Below are positions 54,074 through 62,316 of a stretch of 64,000 nt of DNA, in pieces (the first letter of the stretch is position 1; the number at the start of each line of letters is the position of its first letter). Location of the stretch: contig JAXLQL010000032.1 in NCBI GenBank assembly GCA_046331625.1, positions 23,414 to 87,413 on the forward strand. Reading direction: 5' to 3'. Below the pieces are notes generated by a model. That model did no database searches, was not told the DNA's origin, and was given only the letters and a program-made list of their open reading frames with translations. The DNA is from JAXLQL01 sp046331625. GTDB taxonomy: Bacteria; Acidobacteriota; Terriglobia; Bryobacterales; Bryobacteraceae. The position numbers and the translations under genes are program-made.

Positions 54074-55036
54074 CTACCGGTTGTATTTCGGCGTCACGCC
54101 GCGCAGTTTTGACCACACTTCATCGCAGCGCTTCACTACGTCTTCGCTCAACGGACTCTCTTCGGCGGCCTTCAAATTCTCGTCGAGTTGCTCGATCTTG
54201 CTCGAGCCGAGAATCACGCACGAAGTGGCCGTGTGATGCAGCAGCCAATTGAGCGAGAGGCTCACCATCGAGCGCCCGGCATCGCGAGCAATCACCGCGA
54301 TTTCATCCACCGCATCGAAAAACGCCGGATGCCAGTAACGGTCCAGATACATCTGGTTGTTGTCGAACCGCGTGCCCGGCAGCGGAGCTTGACGCGACTG
54401 CTTGCCTGTGAGCATTCCTCCCGCCAGCGGATTGTAGACCACCACCGCCACGTCGTATCGCTTGGCGAACGGGATGAACTCCTGCTCGAGTCCGCGAGCC
54501 ATGAGGTTGTACATCATCTGGGCCACGTGAATCGGGCGATATGTTTTGGCCGCCGCGATCGCGCGCGCCTCGGCTACCTGCCACGCGGCGTAGTTCGAGA
54601 TGGCGGGGAAGCGAACCTTGCCTTGCTTCACCACGAGGTCCATCGTTTCGAGCGTCTCCTCGATCGGGGTCGAGTAGTCGGGCTGATGGAGATAGTAGAG
54701 ATCGAGGTAGTCGGTCTTCAGCCGTTGCAAGCTGGCGTCGATCGCCTTCAGGATCGCGGCTCGCGAGAGGCCGGCGTCATCCGGAGCCGGTCCCATTGCG
54801 CCGCGCACTTTGCTCGCCAGCACGATCTTGTTGCGCCGTCCGCCGAGCACGCGCCCCAGAATCTCCTCCGACGCACCTTTGTTGTAGACGTTGGCCGTGT
54901 CGATGAAGTTGATGCCGCTGTCGAGACAGCGATCGAGGATGCGGGCAGCAGTGGGCTCGTCGGTCTGGCCGCCAAAGGTCATGTTGCCGTAGCAGAGGCG
55001 GCTGACTTGGAGTTCGGTTCCGGGGAGTTGGATCAT
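54074..55036 (-). CDS. Aldo/keto reductase
   Basis: NADPH-dependent oxidoreductase with a TIM-barrel fold. The tetrad is complete: Asp46 and Tyr51 (FIDTANVYN), Lys76 (VLASKVRG) and His117 (YYLHQPD). The C-terminal cofactor site is present (ILGSSKIEQLDENL). Length (320 aa) is typical of the YhdN-like group. The substrate cannot be assigned. The dispersed repeat at 55053-55096 lies in its leader, and DUF2442 lies just upstream in the same direction. Confidence 0.9.
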   Translation of the reverse strand: MIQLPGTELQVSRLCYGNMTFGGQTDEPTAARILDRCLDSGINFIDTANVYNKGASEEILGRVLGGRRNKIVLASKVRGAMGPAPDDAGLSRAAILKAIDASLQRLKTDYLDLYYLHQPDYSTPIEETLETMDLVVKQGKVRFPAISNYAAWQVAEARAIAAAKTYRPIHVAQMMYNLMARGLEQEFIPFAKRYDVAVVVYNPLAGGMLTGKQSRQAPLPGTRFDNNQMYLDRYWHPAFFDAVDEIAVIARDAGRSMVSLSLNWLLHHTATSCVILGSSKIEQLDENLKAAEESPLSEDVVKRCDEVWSKLRGVTPKYNR

Positions 55037-55052
55037 CCGAACTATGTTATCC

Positions 55053-55096
55053 GGTGTGGGGCAGGCTTTAGCCTGCGCGGGACTTCAGTCCCGCCA
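55053..55096 (+). repeat. Dispersed double-palindrome element overlapping a gene end
   Basis: Reads GTGTGGGGCAGGCTTTAGCC then TGC, GCGGGACTTCAGTCCCGC, CAC; both palindromes are perfect (GCAGGCTTTAGCCTGC and GCGGGACTTCAGTCCCGC), so it is one of the best copies. On the minus strand it supplies the last residues and stop of the DUF2442 gene and lies 17 bases upstream of the aldo/keto reductase ATG. Confidence 0.9.
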
Positions 55097-55331
55097 CAGT
55101 TTCGTAGAGCACATCTGGACAGAAGTCCGCACCGTTGGGCCAAACCACCGTTCCGCCTTCTTCGTCGACGCTGACTTGCCCGAAGAACGCTTCGTCCTCG
55201 AGAGGTCGAAGCACGCCTCCACGACCGATGATCCGCTCCCGAAAATCGAGAACCGCCTTTGTGCCGTCAGTGAACGTTACCTCGAGCCGGTGCCCGCCTA
55301 GGTGCTCCGCCGATCTGATTCTCGGCGCCAT
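55068..55331 (-). CDS. DUF2442 domain protein with repeat-derived tail
   Basis: A short protein (87 aa) of the DUF2442 family, often adjacent to toxin-like DUF4160 genes. Motifs are GGHRLEVTFTDGTKAVLDF, GGVLRPLEDEAFFGQVSVDE and VVWPNGADFCPDVLYE, where most family members end. The last residues, TVAGLKSRAG and the TAA stop, are encoded by the dispersed element at 55053-55096. Start ATG 55331 is favoured over a TTG at 55358. No partner gene is next to it; it lies 27 bases after the second gamma-glutamyltransferase. Confidence 0.7.
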   Translation of the reverse strand: MAPRIRSAEHLGGHRLEVTFTDGTKAVLDFRERIIGRGGVLRPLEDEAFFGQVSVDEEGGTVVWPNGADFCPDVLYETVAGLKSRAG

Positions 55332-55358
55332 GGCCGACGATGCTCCACCGGCCGTCAA

Positions 55359-57191
55359 TCACCACCCCGCCGCCGCCGCCCGGAACCCAAACGGATCCGC
55401 CGCCGACTCGATCACTCCATTCGGCAGCATCCGGATCAACACCGGTGACGACCCACTCGCCCACTTCGACTTCGTCGAAACGCGATGCCCGCGATTGGCC
55501 AACTCCTGCACCACCGCCGGATTGATCCGCTCATCGAGCGACAACTCGCCCCGGCTCATCGCGTGATTGTCGAAGCTCGACACCAGATGCCGCGTCTGGA
55601 ACCGTGGCGCTTCCACCGCTTCCTCTGGATCCATCCCGAACTCCACCACATTCAGCAGCAACTGCACCAGCGCCTGCTCCTGATTGTCACCGCCAGGAGT
55701 CGAGAGCGCGAGATACGGCCGCCCCTGGCGTGTCACCAGAGTCGGACTCAGCGTCACCCGGGGCCGCTTCCCGCCAGCCAATTCGTTCGGATGCCCCGGC
55801 ACCAAGAGGAAGCTCTGCGCCCGCTGCGTCAGCGGAACACCAGTGTCGCCCGCGATCACCGAAGGCAACCACGCGCCCGATGGCGTCGCCGAAAACATTG
55901 CGCCGTCTTTGTCGATCGCATCCACGCACGTAGTATCGCGCGCCATCAACTCATCGCTGATTCGCAGTTGCACCATCTCCGTCTCCGAAGGATGCAGCCG
56001 ATTGTCCGTGGCCGTGAGACCAGGGCGAAACTCCATCGACCCGCGATTAGTGATCGTCTGCCTGCGCTGCGCCGCATACTCCTTCGAAAGCAATCGCTCT
56101 GCCGGAACCTTCGCGAACAGAGGATCGCCGTAATAGGTATCGCGATCGGCGTAGACCAGCTTCATCGCCTCCACCACGCGATGCAGATACTCGGTGGAAT
56201 TGTGGCGCATCGCTCGCAGGTCAAGGCCTTCCAAAATGTTCATCGTCTCGAGCAGCACGGGACCCTGGCTCCAGAATCCGGGCTTGTACACTTCGAGTCC
56301 GCGATAAGTAGTCGATGCCGCTTCCTCGGGCTTCAAGCGAAACGCGGCCAAGTCTTCGTAGCGCAGCAGGCCGCGGTTGTCCTTCGAGAATTGATCGATC
56401 TTGTGCGCGATCTCGCCGCGATAGAAAAAGTCGCGCACGGCCTCGATCGCCTGCGCCCGCGTAGCTCCAGCCGAGCGCGCCCGTTTTTCCGCTTCCACCA
56501 TCTTGCGCAACGTGCGAGCGAGGTCCGGCTGGCGGAAGATCTCGCCCGGACGGAGTAGTTGTCCGTTCGGTACGAACACGCGCATCGACGTCGGCCAGAT
56601 CTCGAAGAACTTGCGCGAGCGCGCAATCGATCCCGCACGCATCTCGTCGATCGGCATCCCGTCAGCAAGTTCGATCGCTGGTTGCACCACCTCGGCGAAT
56701 GACTTGGTGCCGAACTCCTTGAGCGCGACGAGCACCGCGTCCACCATGCCAGGAACGAGCGCCGGCATCAGTCCGGCCACGGGGACCATACCCTTCAGTC
56801 CGCCCGCCTCGATCGAATCGGCGAAGATCTCGCCCACTTGCATGCGGCGCTGCCGGAAGTATTCCGCGTTGGCGGACTTGGGCATCGTGCCGACGCCCGC
56901 AATCGACCACACTTTCCCTTCCTTCGTCCGCACCAGGATCGGAGCCTCGCCGCCAAAGCCGAAATGCGAGTACTCCGCTACCGACCCCGAGAGCGTCATC
57001 GCCACTCCCGCGTCGATCGCGTTGCCTCCTTGATGCATGATCCGCAGCCCGATCTCTGTTCCGTGATCGGTTCCGGCGGCAACGCCTCCCCGCAAACCGC
57101 GTGACGGACGGCGCGCCAACGGCTCACTGCTTCTCTGGGCCCAGACGAGAACCGCCGCAATCACAGCAGCGGCTGCCAATTTGGTTCGCAT
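55359..57191 (-). CDS. ggt: Gamma-glutamyltransferase, copy 2
   Basis: Second N-terminal-nucleophile enzyme (610 aa) with its own signal peptide (KLAAAAVIAAVLVWAQ). The catalytic Thr420 sits in RDTTCVDAIDKDGAMFS, which aligns with the TTH...DKDG motif of E. coli Ggt but has Cys after the Thr pair. Other marks are TEIGLRIMHQGGNAIDAGVA and SQGPVLLETMNILEGL. It is paralogous to copy 1 (24535). The long open frame upstream to 57884 only reads antisense to dinB. It is divergent from the zinc-ribbon gene. Confidence 0.88.
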   Translation of the reverse strand: MRTKLAAAAVIAAVLVWAQRSSEPLARRPSRGLRGGVAAGTDHGTEIGLRIMHQGGNAIDAGVAMTLSGSVAEYSHFGFGGEAPILVRTKEGKVWSIAGVGTMPKSANAEYFRQRRMQVGEIFADSIEAGGLKGMVPVAGLMPALVPGMVDAVLVALKEFGTKSFAEVVQPAIELADGMPIDEMRAGSIARSRKFFEIWPTSMRVFVPNGQLLRPGEIFRQPDLARTLRKMVEAEKRARSAGATRAQAIEAVRDFFYRGEIAHKIDQFSKDNRGLLRYEDLAAFRLKPEEAASTTYRGLEVYKPGFWSQGPVLLETMNILEGLDLRAMRHNSTEYLHRVVEAMKLVYADRDTYYGDPLFAKVPAERLLSKEYAAQRRQTITNRGSMEFRPGLTATDNRLHPSETEMVQLRISDELMARDTTCVDAIDKDGAMFSATPSGAWLPSVIAGDTGVPLTQRAQSFLLVPGHPNELAGGKRPRVTLSPTLVTRQGRPYLALSTPGGDNQEQALVQLLLNVVEFGMDPEEAVEAPRFQTRHLVSSFDNHAMSRGELSLDERINPAVVQELANRGHRVSTKSKWASGSSPVLIRMLPNGVIESAADPFGFRAAAAGW

Positions 57192-57206
57192 GATGGCTAG
57201 CCCAAG

Positions 57207-57212
57207 TATAAT
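57207..57212 (+). promoter_or_regulatory. Consensus -10 box (TATAAT) of the zinc-ribbon gene
   Basis: A perfect TATAAT in a GC-rich genome, six bases before the TTG start at 57219. Transcription initiation would fall on the start codon itself, so the mRNA would be leaderless. No strong -35 is visible. Confidence 0.45.
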
Positions 57213-57218
57213 TGAAAC

Positions 57219-57374
57219 TTGAACTCGGAGCCTCCACCAGCGGAGCCCAAACGCAAAGATGAGGATGAGCCCTGTCTCTACTGTCCTCGCTGCAACGCAA
57301 GGCTCGAGCAGCACAAGTGCAAGTTGGTCTGTAACCGCTGCGGCTATTACATGAGTTGCGCCGACTACTACTGA
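57219..57374 (+). CDS. Small zinc-ribbon protein
   Basis: A 51-residue protein: an acidic/basic N terminus (NSEPPPAEPKRKDEDEP) and a compact two-knuckle ribbon with CPRCNARLEQHKC then CNRCGYYMSCADYY. I recognise the layout as a recurring tiny acidobacterial zinc-ribbon protein; function unknown. The only possible start in frame is TTG 57219, because TGA at 57213 closes the frame upstream. It ends three bases before the dinB ATG, so both are likely co-transcribed. Confidence 0.6.
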   Translation: MNSEPPPAEPKRKDEDEPCLYCPRCNARLEQHKCKLVCNRCGYYMSCADYY

Positions 57375-57377
57375 TCC

Positions 57378-57851
57378 ATGTCCGACATCCCCGATCTTCT
57401 CGAACGTTTCCGCCGCGGCGCCGAACTGCTTTCCGTAGCCACCACCGGCGTGGGCAACGCCGAACTCGATTTCGTTCCCGGCGCTGGGCGCTGGAGCATT
57501 CGTCAAATCGCGGCGCACTTGGCCGACGCCGAGTGCGTGGGCGCCATGCGGCTGCGTCAGGTGATCGCCGAGAATGACCCGCTCATCGTCGCCTATGACG
57601 AGAAGGCTTGGTCTGATCGGCTCAACTATTCCAAGCGCAAAATCTCGGCCATCCTCGAATCGTTTCGCCGCGTGCGCGCCGACAACTACGAACTGCTGAA
57701 AGACCTGCCCGAAGAAGCCTATGCGCGGTCCGGGCGCCACAGCGAACGCGGGCCCATGACGCTGCGGGATATCGTTCGAATCTACGCCGAGCACGCCGAA
57801 AATCACGTCAAGCAGATCATGGACGTGCGGCAGGCGTTCAAGTCCAAATGA
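57378..57851 (+). CDS. DinB family metal-binding protein
   Basis: A four-helix-bundle protein (157 aa) of the DinB/YfiT superfamily. The metal His triad is suggested by RQIAAHLADAE (His47) and YAEHAENHVKQI near the C terminus. Family members include thiol-transferases and DNA-damage-induced proteins; substrate unknown. It overlaps the M28 peptidase start by four bases (ATGA). Confidence 0.8.
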   Translation: MSDIPDLLERFRRGAELLSVATTGVGNAELDFVPGAGRWSIRQIAAHLADAECVGAMRLRQVIAENDPLIVAYDEKAWSDRLNYSKRKISAILESFRRVRADNYELLKDLPEEAYARSGRHSERGPMTLRDIVRIYAEHAENHVKQIMDVRQAFKSK

Positions 57852-59458
57852 CCCTGTCTGGATTGTTTGCTGCGGGCTTCTCATGTAGGGCAGGCTTTAG
57901 CCTGCGCGGGACTTCAGTTCCGCTGCTCGCCCTGACTCTGACCGCCCTCGCACAAGCCGCCGACTCCAACCCCACCCGATGGTGGAACCACGTCAAGTTC
58001 CTCGCCGATGATCGACTCGAAGGCCGCGAGGCCGGCAGCCGCGGACATCGCGCCGCCGCCGACTACGTCGCGCAAGCGTTCCAGCAAGCGGGCGCGAAGC
58101 CATGCGCACCAACGGGCTACGCGCTCGATGTTCCCCTCGTCCGGAAGTCCGTGGTCGAGTCGAACTCGTCGCTCACGCTCGGCAACCGCGCGATGAAACT
58201 CGGCGATGACGCGATCCTCACCACGCGCACCACCAGCGTCGACGCTCCGCTCGTCTTCGCCGGCTACGGACTCTCGATTCCCGAAGCCGGTTACGACGAT
58301 CTCGCCGAAGCGCACGTCAAAGGCGCCGTCATCGTCTATCTCACCGGATCGCCCGCGCACATCGCCGGTCCTCTGCGGGCATTCTACAGCTCCGCCGCCG
58401 AGCGCTCGAAAGCCTTGCGCGCCCGCGGAGCAATCGGCTCCATTTCGATCCCGAATCCGAAGACCGCGGACGTCCCGTGGACCCGCACCGTCGCCGCACG
58501 CCTGCTCCCCACCATGGCGCTCGCCAACGCGATTCTCGACGAAGGCCGCGAACTCCGCCTCGGAGCGTCTGTCAACCCCGAGCAGGCAGCCTTCCTGTTC
58601 GAAGGCTCGAAACACGAACTCGCGGATTTGTTCGCGCTCGCCACAGCCGGCAAAGCGCTCCCGCGGTTCCCCCTGAAGCTGCGCGTCCGAGCGCGAGCCC
58701 AAGTGGAGCAATCTACCCTCACCTCGCAGAACGTCTGCGCGATGATGCCGGGCAGTGACGATAAGCTGCGTGCCGAGTCGATGGTGCTCACCGCTCACAT
58801 CGATCACCTCGGCCTTTCTCCCACCACAGCGGACCACGTCTACAACGGCGCCATGGACAACGCATCAGGCGTCGCGACCCTGATCGAGACGGCGCGATCC
58901 CTCGCTTCAGGGCCGCGATTGCGCCGCTCGGTGGTGCTGCTCGCCACCACCGGCGAGGAAAAGGGCTTGCTCGGCTCGAAGCACTTCGCACTTGCGCCTC
59001 CGCCCGCCGTGGGCAAGATCGTAGCCGCCATCAATATGGATATGTTCCTGCCGATCCATCCGATGAAATCGGCGATGGCGTTCGGGCTCGACGAGTCGAC
59101 GTTGCGCTCGTCGCTCGAACGCGTGGCAAAGCGGCTGGGGCTCGGCGTGGTGGGCGATCCCGAGCCCCATCGCAACCGTTTTATTCGCAGCGATCAGTTC
59201 AACTTCATCCTGCAAGGCGTTCCCGCGCTGGCGCTCAAGGTCGGATATGTTTTAAACACGCCGGAAGCCGAGCTCCAAAAGAAATGGACGGCCGCGCGAT
59301 ACCACGCAGTCTCCGACGATCTCACGCAGCCCATCGACATGGAAGCCGCCGCGAAGTTCAACGCCACCGTCCTCGAACTGGCTCGCGAAGTCGCCAACGC
59401 CGACTCACGGCCCCGGTGGAACGACGCGAGCTTCTTCCGCCGCTTCGCCCGCAACTGA
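57848..59458 (+). CDS. M28 family zinc aminopeptidase with repeat inserted in the signal peptide
   Basis: Exported peptidase (536 aa) with two zinc ions. Ligands can be read: His317 in LTAHIDHLGL, Asp337 in GAMDNASGVATLIETA, Glu370/Glu371 in TTGEEKGLLGSKHF, and the later INMDMFLP. The first 11 residues and the hydrophobic core LLALTLTALAQAAD form an export signal, but they are separated by 14 residues (SCRAGFSLRGTSVP) encoded exactly by a dispersed element. Whether export still works is unknown. ATG 57848 overlaps the dinB stop. Confidence 0.85.
   Translation: MTLSGLFAAGFSCRAGFSLRGTSVPLLALTLTALAQAADSNPTRWWNHVKFLADDRLEGREAGSRGHRAAADYVAQAFQQAGAKPCAPTGYALDVPLVRKSVVESNSSLTLGNRAMKLGDDAILTTRTTSVDAPLVFAGYGLSIPEAGYDDLAEAHVKGAVIVYLTGSPAHIAGPLRAFYSSAAERSKALRARGAIGSISIPNPKTADVPWTRTVAARLLPTMALANAILDEGRELRLGASVNPEQAAFLFEGSKHELADLFALATAGKALPRFPLKLRVRARAQVEQSTLTSQNVCAMMPGSDDKLRAESMVLTAHIDHLGLSPTTADHVYNGAMDNASGVATLIETARSLASGPRLRRSVVLLATTGEEKGLLGSKHFALAPPPAVGKIVAAINMDMFLPIHPMKSAMAFGLDESTLRSSLERVAKRLGLGVVGDPEPHRNRFIRSDQFNFILQGVPALALKVGYVLNTPEAELQKKWTAARYHAVSDDLTQPIDMEAAAKFNATVLELAREVANADSRPRWNDASFFRRFARN
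57884..57925 (+). repeat. Dispersed double-palindrome element inside a coding region
   Basis: Reads TGTAGGGCAGGCTTTAGCC then TGC, GCGGGACTTCAGTTCCGC. The first palindrome is perfect; the second has one mismatch. It lies wholly within codons of the M28 peptidase and keeps the frame open (42 inserted bases, 57881-57922). Confidence 0.85.
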
Positions 59459-59465
59459 TAGGGCC

Positions 59466-60275
59466 TCAGTCCCGCTCCCGCCTCTGGTGAAACATCTCAT
59501 ACAACAACACCCCAGCCGCCACCGCAACATTCACCGATTCCCCTCGACCGAACATCGGAATCCGCACCGTATAATCACAAGCCTCGAGCAATGCCGGCGA
59601 AAGCCCCAGCTTCTCACTGCCCAACAACAGCGCCATTGGCCACCGGCAGCGCAGCGCTCGATATTCAAGCAGCCCACTTGGAGACGAACCCGCCACCGCC
59701 ACTCCGCGCGCCTTCGCCCAGTCGGTGAACTCGCGAATCCCGGCTCGCACAAGCGGCACCGCGAACACCGCGCCCACGCTCGCCCGCACCGCCGCCGGAT
59801 CGTAAGGATCCGCCTGCTCGCCCACCAAAATCACCGCCGAGACTCCTGCCGCCTCGGCAGTCCGAAGCATTGTCCCGAGATTCCCCGGCGACTCAACGGA
59901 CTCGACCACGAGCAACAGCGCATCACTCGCCAACGGCAGCGACTCGAGCCGCTGCCATCGCTGCCGAACCACAGCGCCAATGCCCTGCGGATCAACCGCC
60001 AGTGTCAATGCGCGATACAGGTTCTGCGAGAGCTCGATGCGGCTGCGCCCATGCCGCTCCACGAGCTTGCGTCCGAAACGGTTCGACAAAGCCGATCGCG
60101 AATAGAACAGCCGCTCGACAGCCGCGCCCTCTTCGATCGCTCGCGCCACATGGCGCAAACCTTCGACAAGGAACAAGCCGGACTTCGAACGGCCATGTGG
60201 AGATTGCAACGAACGGAGAAGGAGAAAACGAGGATCCTGAGGATTCGAAACTAGAGAATTTGTCTTGTCATGCAT
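59466..60275 (-). CDS. TrmH/SpoU family rRNA or tRNA 2'-O-methyltransferase
   Basis: SAM-dependent RNA 2'-O-ribose methyltransferase with the deep trefoil knot. The three motifs are SPGNLGTMLRTAEAAGV, LLLGSEKLGLSPALLEA and IPMFGRGESVNVAVAAGVLL. The N-terminal part (residues 15-95) is an RNA-binding substrate domain. Length (269 aa) is typical. The exact RNA site cannot be read from sequence. It is divergent from thrC, with 91 bases between the starts. Confidence 0.9.
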   Translation of the reverse strand: MHDKTNSLVSNPQDPRFLLLRSLQSPHGRSKSGLFLVEGLRHVARAIEEGAAVERLFYSRSALSNRFGRKLVERHGRSRIELSQNLYRALTLAVDPQGIGAVVRQRWQRLESLPLASDALLLVVESVESPGNLGTMLRTAEAAGVSAVILVGEQADPYDPAAVRASVGAVFAVPLVRAGIREFTDWAKARGVAVAGSSPSGLLEYRALRCRWPMALLLGSEKLGLSPALLEACDYTVRIPMFGRGESVNVAVAAGVLLYEMFHQRRERD

Positions 60276-60366
60276 GGCCTCCGTGCGGCATCAGGCGCCG
60301 CGGCCAACAGTGGAATGTACAGCACTTCTATTGTCGCACCGGGCTGCGATACCATAGTGCCTTCCA

Positions 60367-61365
60367 ATGCCCAACGTCACGCTTGGCGAAGGTAACACGC
60401 CGCTGATCGAGAGCGTGCGGATCGGCCCCATGCTCGGCCTCCGCCAACTCTACTTCAAGCTCGAGACCACCAATCCCACCGGATCGTACAAAGACCGCTT
60501 CATCGCGGCCGAGATCCGCCGCCTGCTCGCCCTCGGCGCCGAAGCCTGCGTCGCCACGTCGTCTGGGAACACCGGCGCGGCGCTCGCGGCCGGATGCGCG
60601 CGGTTCGGACTGCTCTGCACTATCGTGGTGAATCAGAACGCTCCCGCCGGAAAGCTCATTCAGATGCAAGCGCACGGAGCACGCCTGCTACGCGTGCAGA
60701 ACTTCGCCGCCGATCCAGGCGTTACACGAAAGGCCCTCGAAATTCTCGAGTCGAGTGGCAAGCCGCTGGTCGTCTCGGCCTATCGCTACTGCCCGGAAGG
60801 CATGGCCGGGGTCGAGTCATTGAGCGCGGAAATCGAAAAGCAGTTGCCCGAGCCCCCAAAACATATCTTCGTACCCGTGGGAGGCGGCGGACTCTACGCG
60901 GCCACCGTTCGCGGACTCCAGACCAAGGCTCGCGTCCACGCCGTGCAGCCCGCCGGATGCCCCACTCTCGTCGGCGCCTTCGATCGCGGCGATGACCGCA
61001 TTCTCCAGGTGCAAAGCACCACCCACATCAGTGGGCTCTCAGTGCCCTTCGATATCGATGCTTCGCTCGCCTTGAAACTGCTGCGCGAATGCAGCGGACT
61101 CGGCATCGCCGTCACCGACGAAGAAGTGTGGGAAGCACAGCGGATGCTGCTGCAACTCGAAGGAATCTACTGCGAACCCGCCGGCGCGGCGGCGCTCGCT
61201 GGACTGCGGCGGCTCTCGCGGCGCAAAGTGGTGCAACCGCACGAACCAACCGTCTGCCTCGTCACCGGCCACGGATTCAAAGATCCCGATTCGATCACCC
61301 AAATCGCCGAACGGCACCCGGCGGCATCCATCACCGTCGATCAACTAGCGGAGTCATTGCGATGA
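60367..61365 (+). CDS. thrC: Threonine synthase-like PLP enzyme
   Basis: PLP fold-type II enzyme that would convert O-phosphohomoserine to threonine. PLP-Lys42 lies in PTGSYKDRF, followed by the cofactor loop ATSSGNTGAALAAGCAR and VPVGGGGLYAATVRGL. Length (332 aa) is short for threonine synthase (usually 350-420), so a serine/threonine dehydratase-like or related lyase is a possible alternative. The stop overlaps the next start (61362-61365), so the two genes are coupled. Confidence 0.75.
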   Translation: MPNVTLGEGNTPLIESVRIGPMLGLRQLYFKLETTNPTGSYKDRFIAAEIRRLLALGAEACVATSSGNTGAALAAGCARFGLLCTIVVNQNAPAGKLIQMQAHGARLLRVQNFAADPGVTRKALEILESSGKPLVVSAYRYCPEGMAGVESLSAEIEKQLPEPPKHIFVPVGGGGLYAATVRGLQTKARVHAVQPAGCPTLVGAFDRGDDRILQVQSTTHISGLSVPFDIDASLALKLLRECSGLGIAVTDEEVWEAQRMLLQLEGIYCEPAGAAALAGLRRLSRRKVVQPHEPTVCLVTGHGFKDPDSITQIAERHPAASITVDQLAESLR

Positions 61366-62300
61366 GCTTCGATCCTCAGTCTTTCACGCGCAACGGCAAG
61401 TACCGTGATGCGCTCGACCTCGGCTTCACCAAGCTCCCGGTGCTGCTGGTGCGCGGCGCTGAACCCGGAGCAACGCTCGTGGTCACGGGCGCCGTTCATG
61501 GCGACGAATACGAAGGCGTGCGCGCGATTCTCGAGACGTTCGAGGAACTCGATCCAGCCGGGATGCGCGGCGATCTTCTTGCCGTCCCGGTCGCGAATCC
61601 GCCCGCGTTCTGGAACGGCACGCGTTCGAGCCCTATCGACAACGGCAACCTCGCGCGCGTGTTCCCGGGCGATCCCAATGGCCCCGCCACTTCCGCCATC
61701 GCCTGGCATCTCGCGCAGTTCATCATCTCGCGCGCCGACTTCTATCTCGACCTCCACAGCGGCGGCGTCGCCTGCGAGATGCCGTCGATGGCCGGCTATG
61801 ATGCGTCCGATCCACGCAGCCGCGACGGCGCGCTGGCCTTCGGCGCGGAAGTCATTTGGGCGCATCCCGACGTGCCTCCTGGCCGCACCGTCTCATTCGC
61901 CAAGTCGCGTGGCATTCCGTTCCTCTACACCGAAGCCTTCGGAGCGGGTCGCATTCATCCCGCGGATCTCGCCATGATGAAGCGCGGCGTTCGAAATCTG
62001 TTGCGCAAGCTCGGCATTCTCTCGAGCTCGTTCGAAACGGTTCCTTTGCGTTACCACCTCTTCGGAGAAGGCAACGTCCACAGCGGAGTCAATGCGCCCC
62101 GCACGGGATTCTTCCTCTCTGACGTCCAGTTGCTTGATCGCGTGGAAGCAGGCCAGCGCGTGGGCCGCATGGTCACCGAGAGCGGCGAACTGGTGCAGGC
62201 GTTCGATGCTCCCAGCGCGGGCGTGATCGGCTTGCTGCGCCGCTTCCCCGTGGTCGCGAAGGATGATCCGCTGTTCTTGATCGCTCAGGTCATCGACTGA
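61362..62300 (+). CDS. Succinylglutamate desuccinylase/aspartoacylase-like zinc hydrolase
   Basis: Cytoplasmic M14-like carboxypeptidase fold (312 aa). Zinc ligands His46 and Glu49 lie in GAVHGDEYEG, and the third His lies in FYLDLHSGGVA (about residue 132). The DNGNLARVFPGDPNGP segment is also typical. Members remove acyl groups from N-acyl amino acids; the specific acyl group is unknown. ATG 61362 overlaps the thrC-like stop by four bases. A ceramidase-like gene follows after 16 bases, so all three may be co-expressed. Confidence 0.85.
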   Translation: MSFDPQSFTRNGKYRDALDLGFTKLPVLLVRGAEPGATLVVTGAVHGDEYEGVRAILETFEELDPAGMRGDLLAVPVANPPAFWNGTRSSPIDNGNLARVFPGDPNGPATSAIAWHLAQFIISRADFYLDLHSGGVACEMPSMAGYDASDPRSRDGALAFGAEVIWAHPDVPPGRTVSFAKSRGIPFLYTEAFGAGRIHPADLAMMKRGVRNLLRKLGILSSSFETVPLRYHLFGEGNVHSGVNAPRTGFFLSDVQLLDRVEAGQRVGRMVTESGELVQAFDAPSAGVIGLLRRFPVVAKDDPLFLIAQVID

Positions 62301-62316
62301 GAAAGTGGAGTGACTC

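Noticed and set aside
57192..57884. N-terminal extension of gamma-glutamyltransferase copy 2
   Set aside because: The extension would read through dinB and the zinc-ribbon gene in antisense; the ATG at 57191 gives a normal signal peptide.
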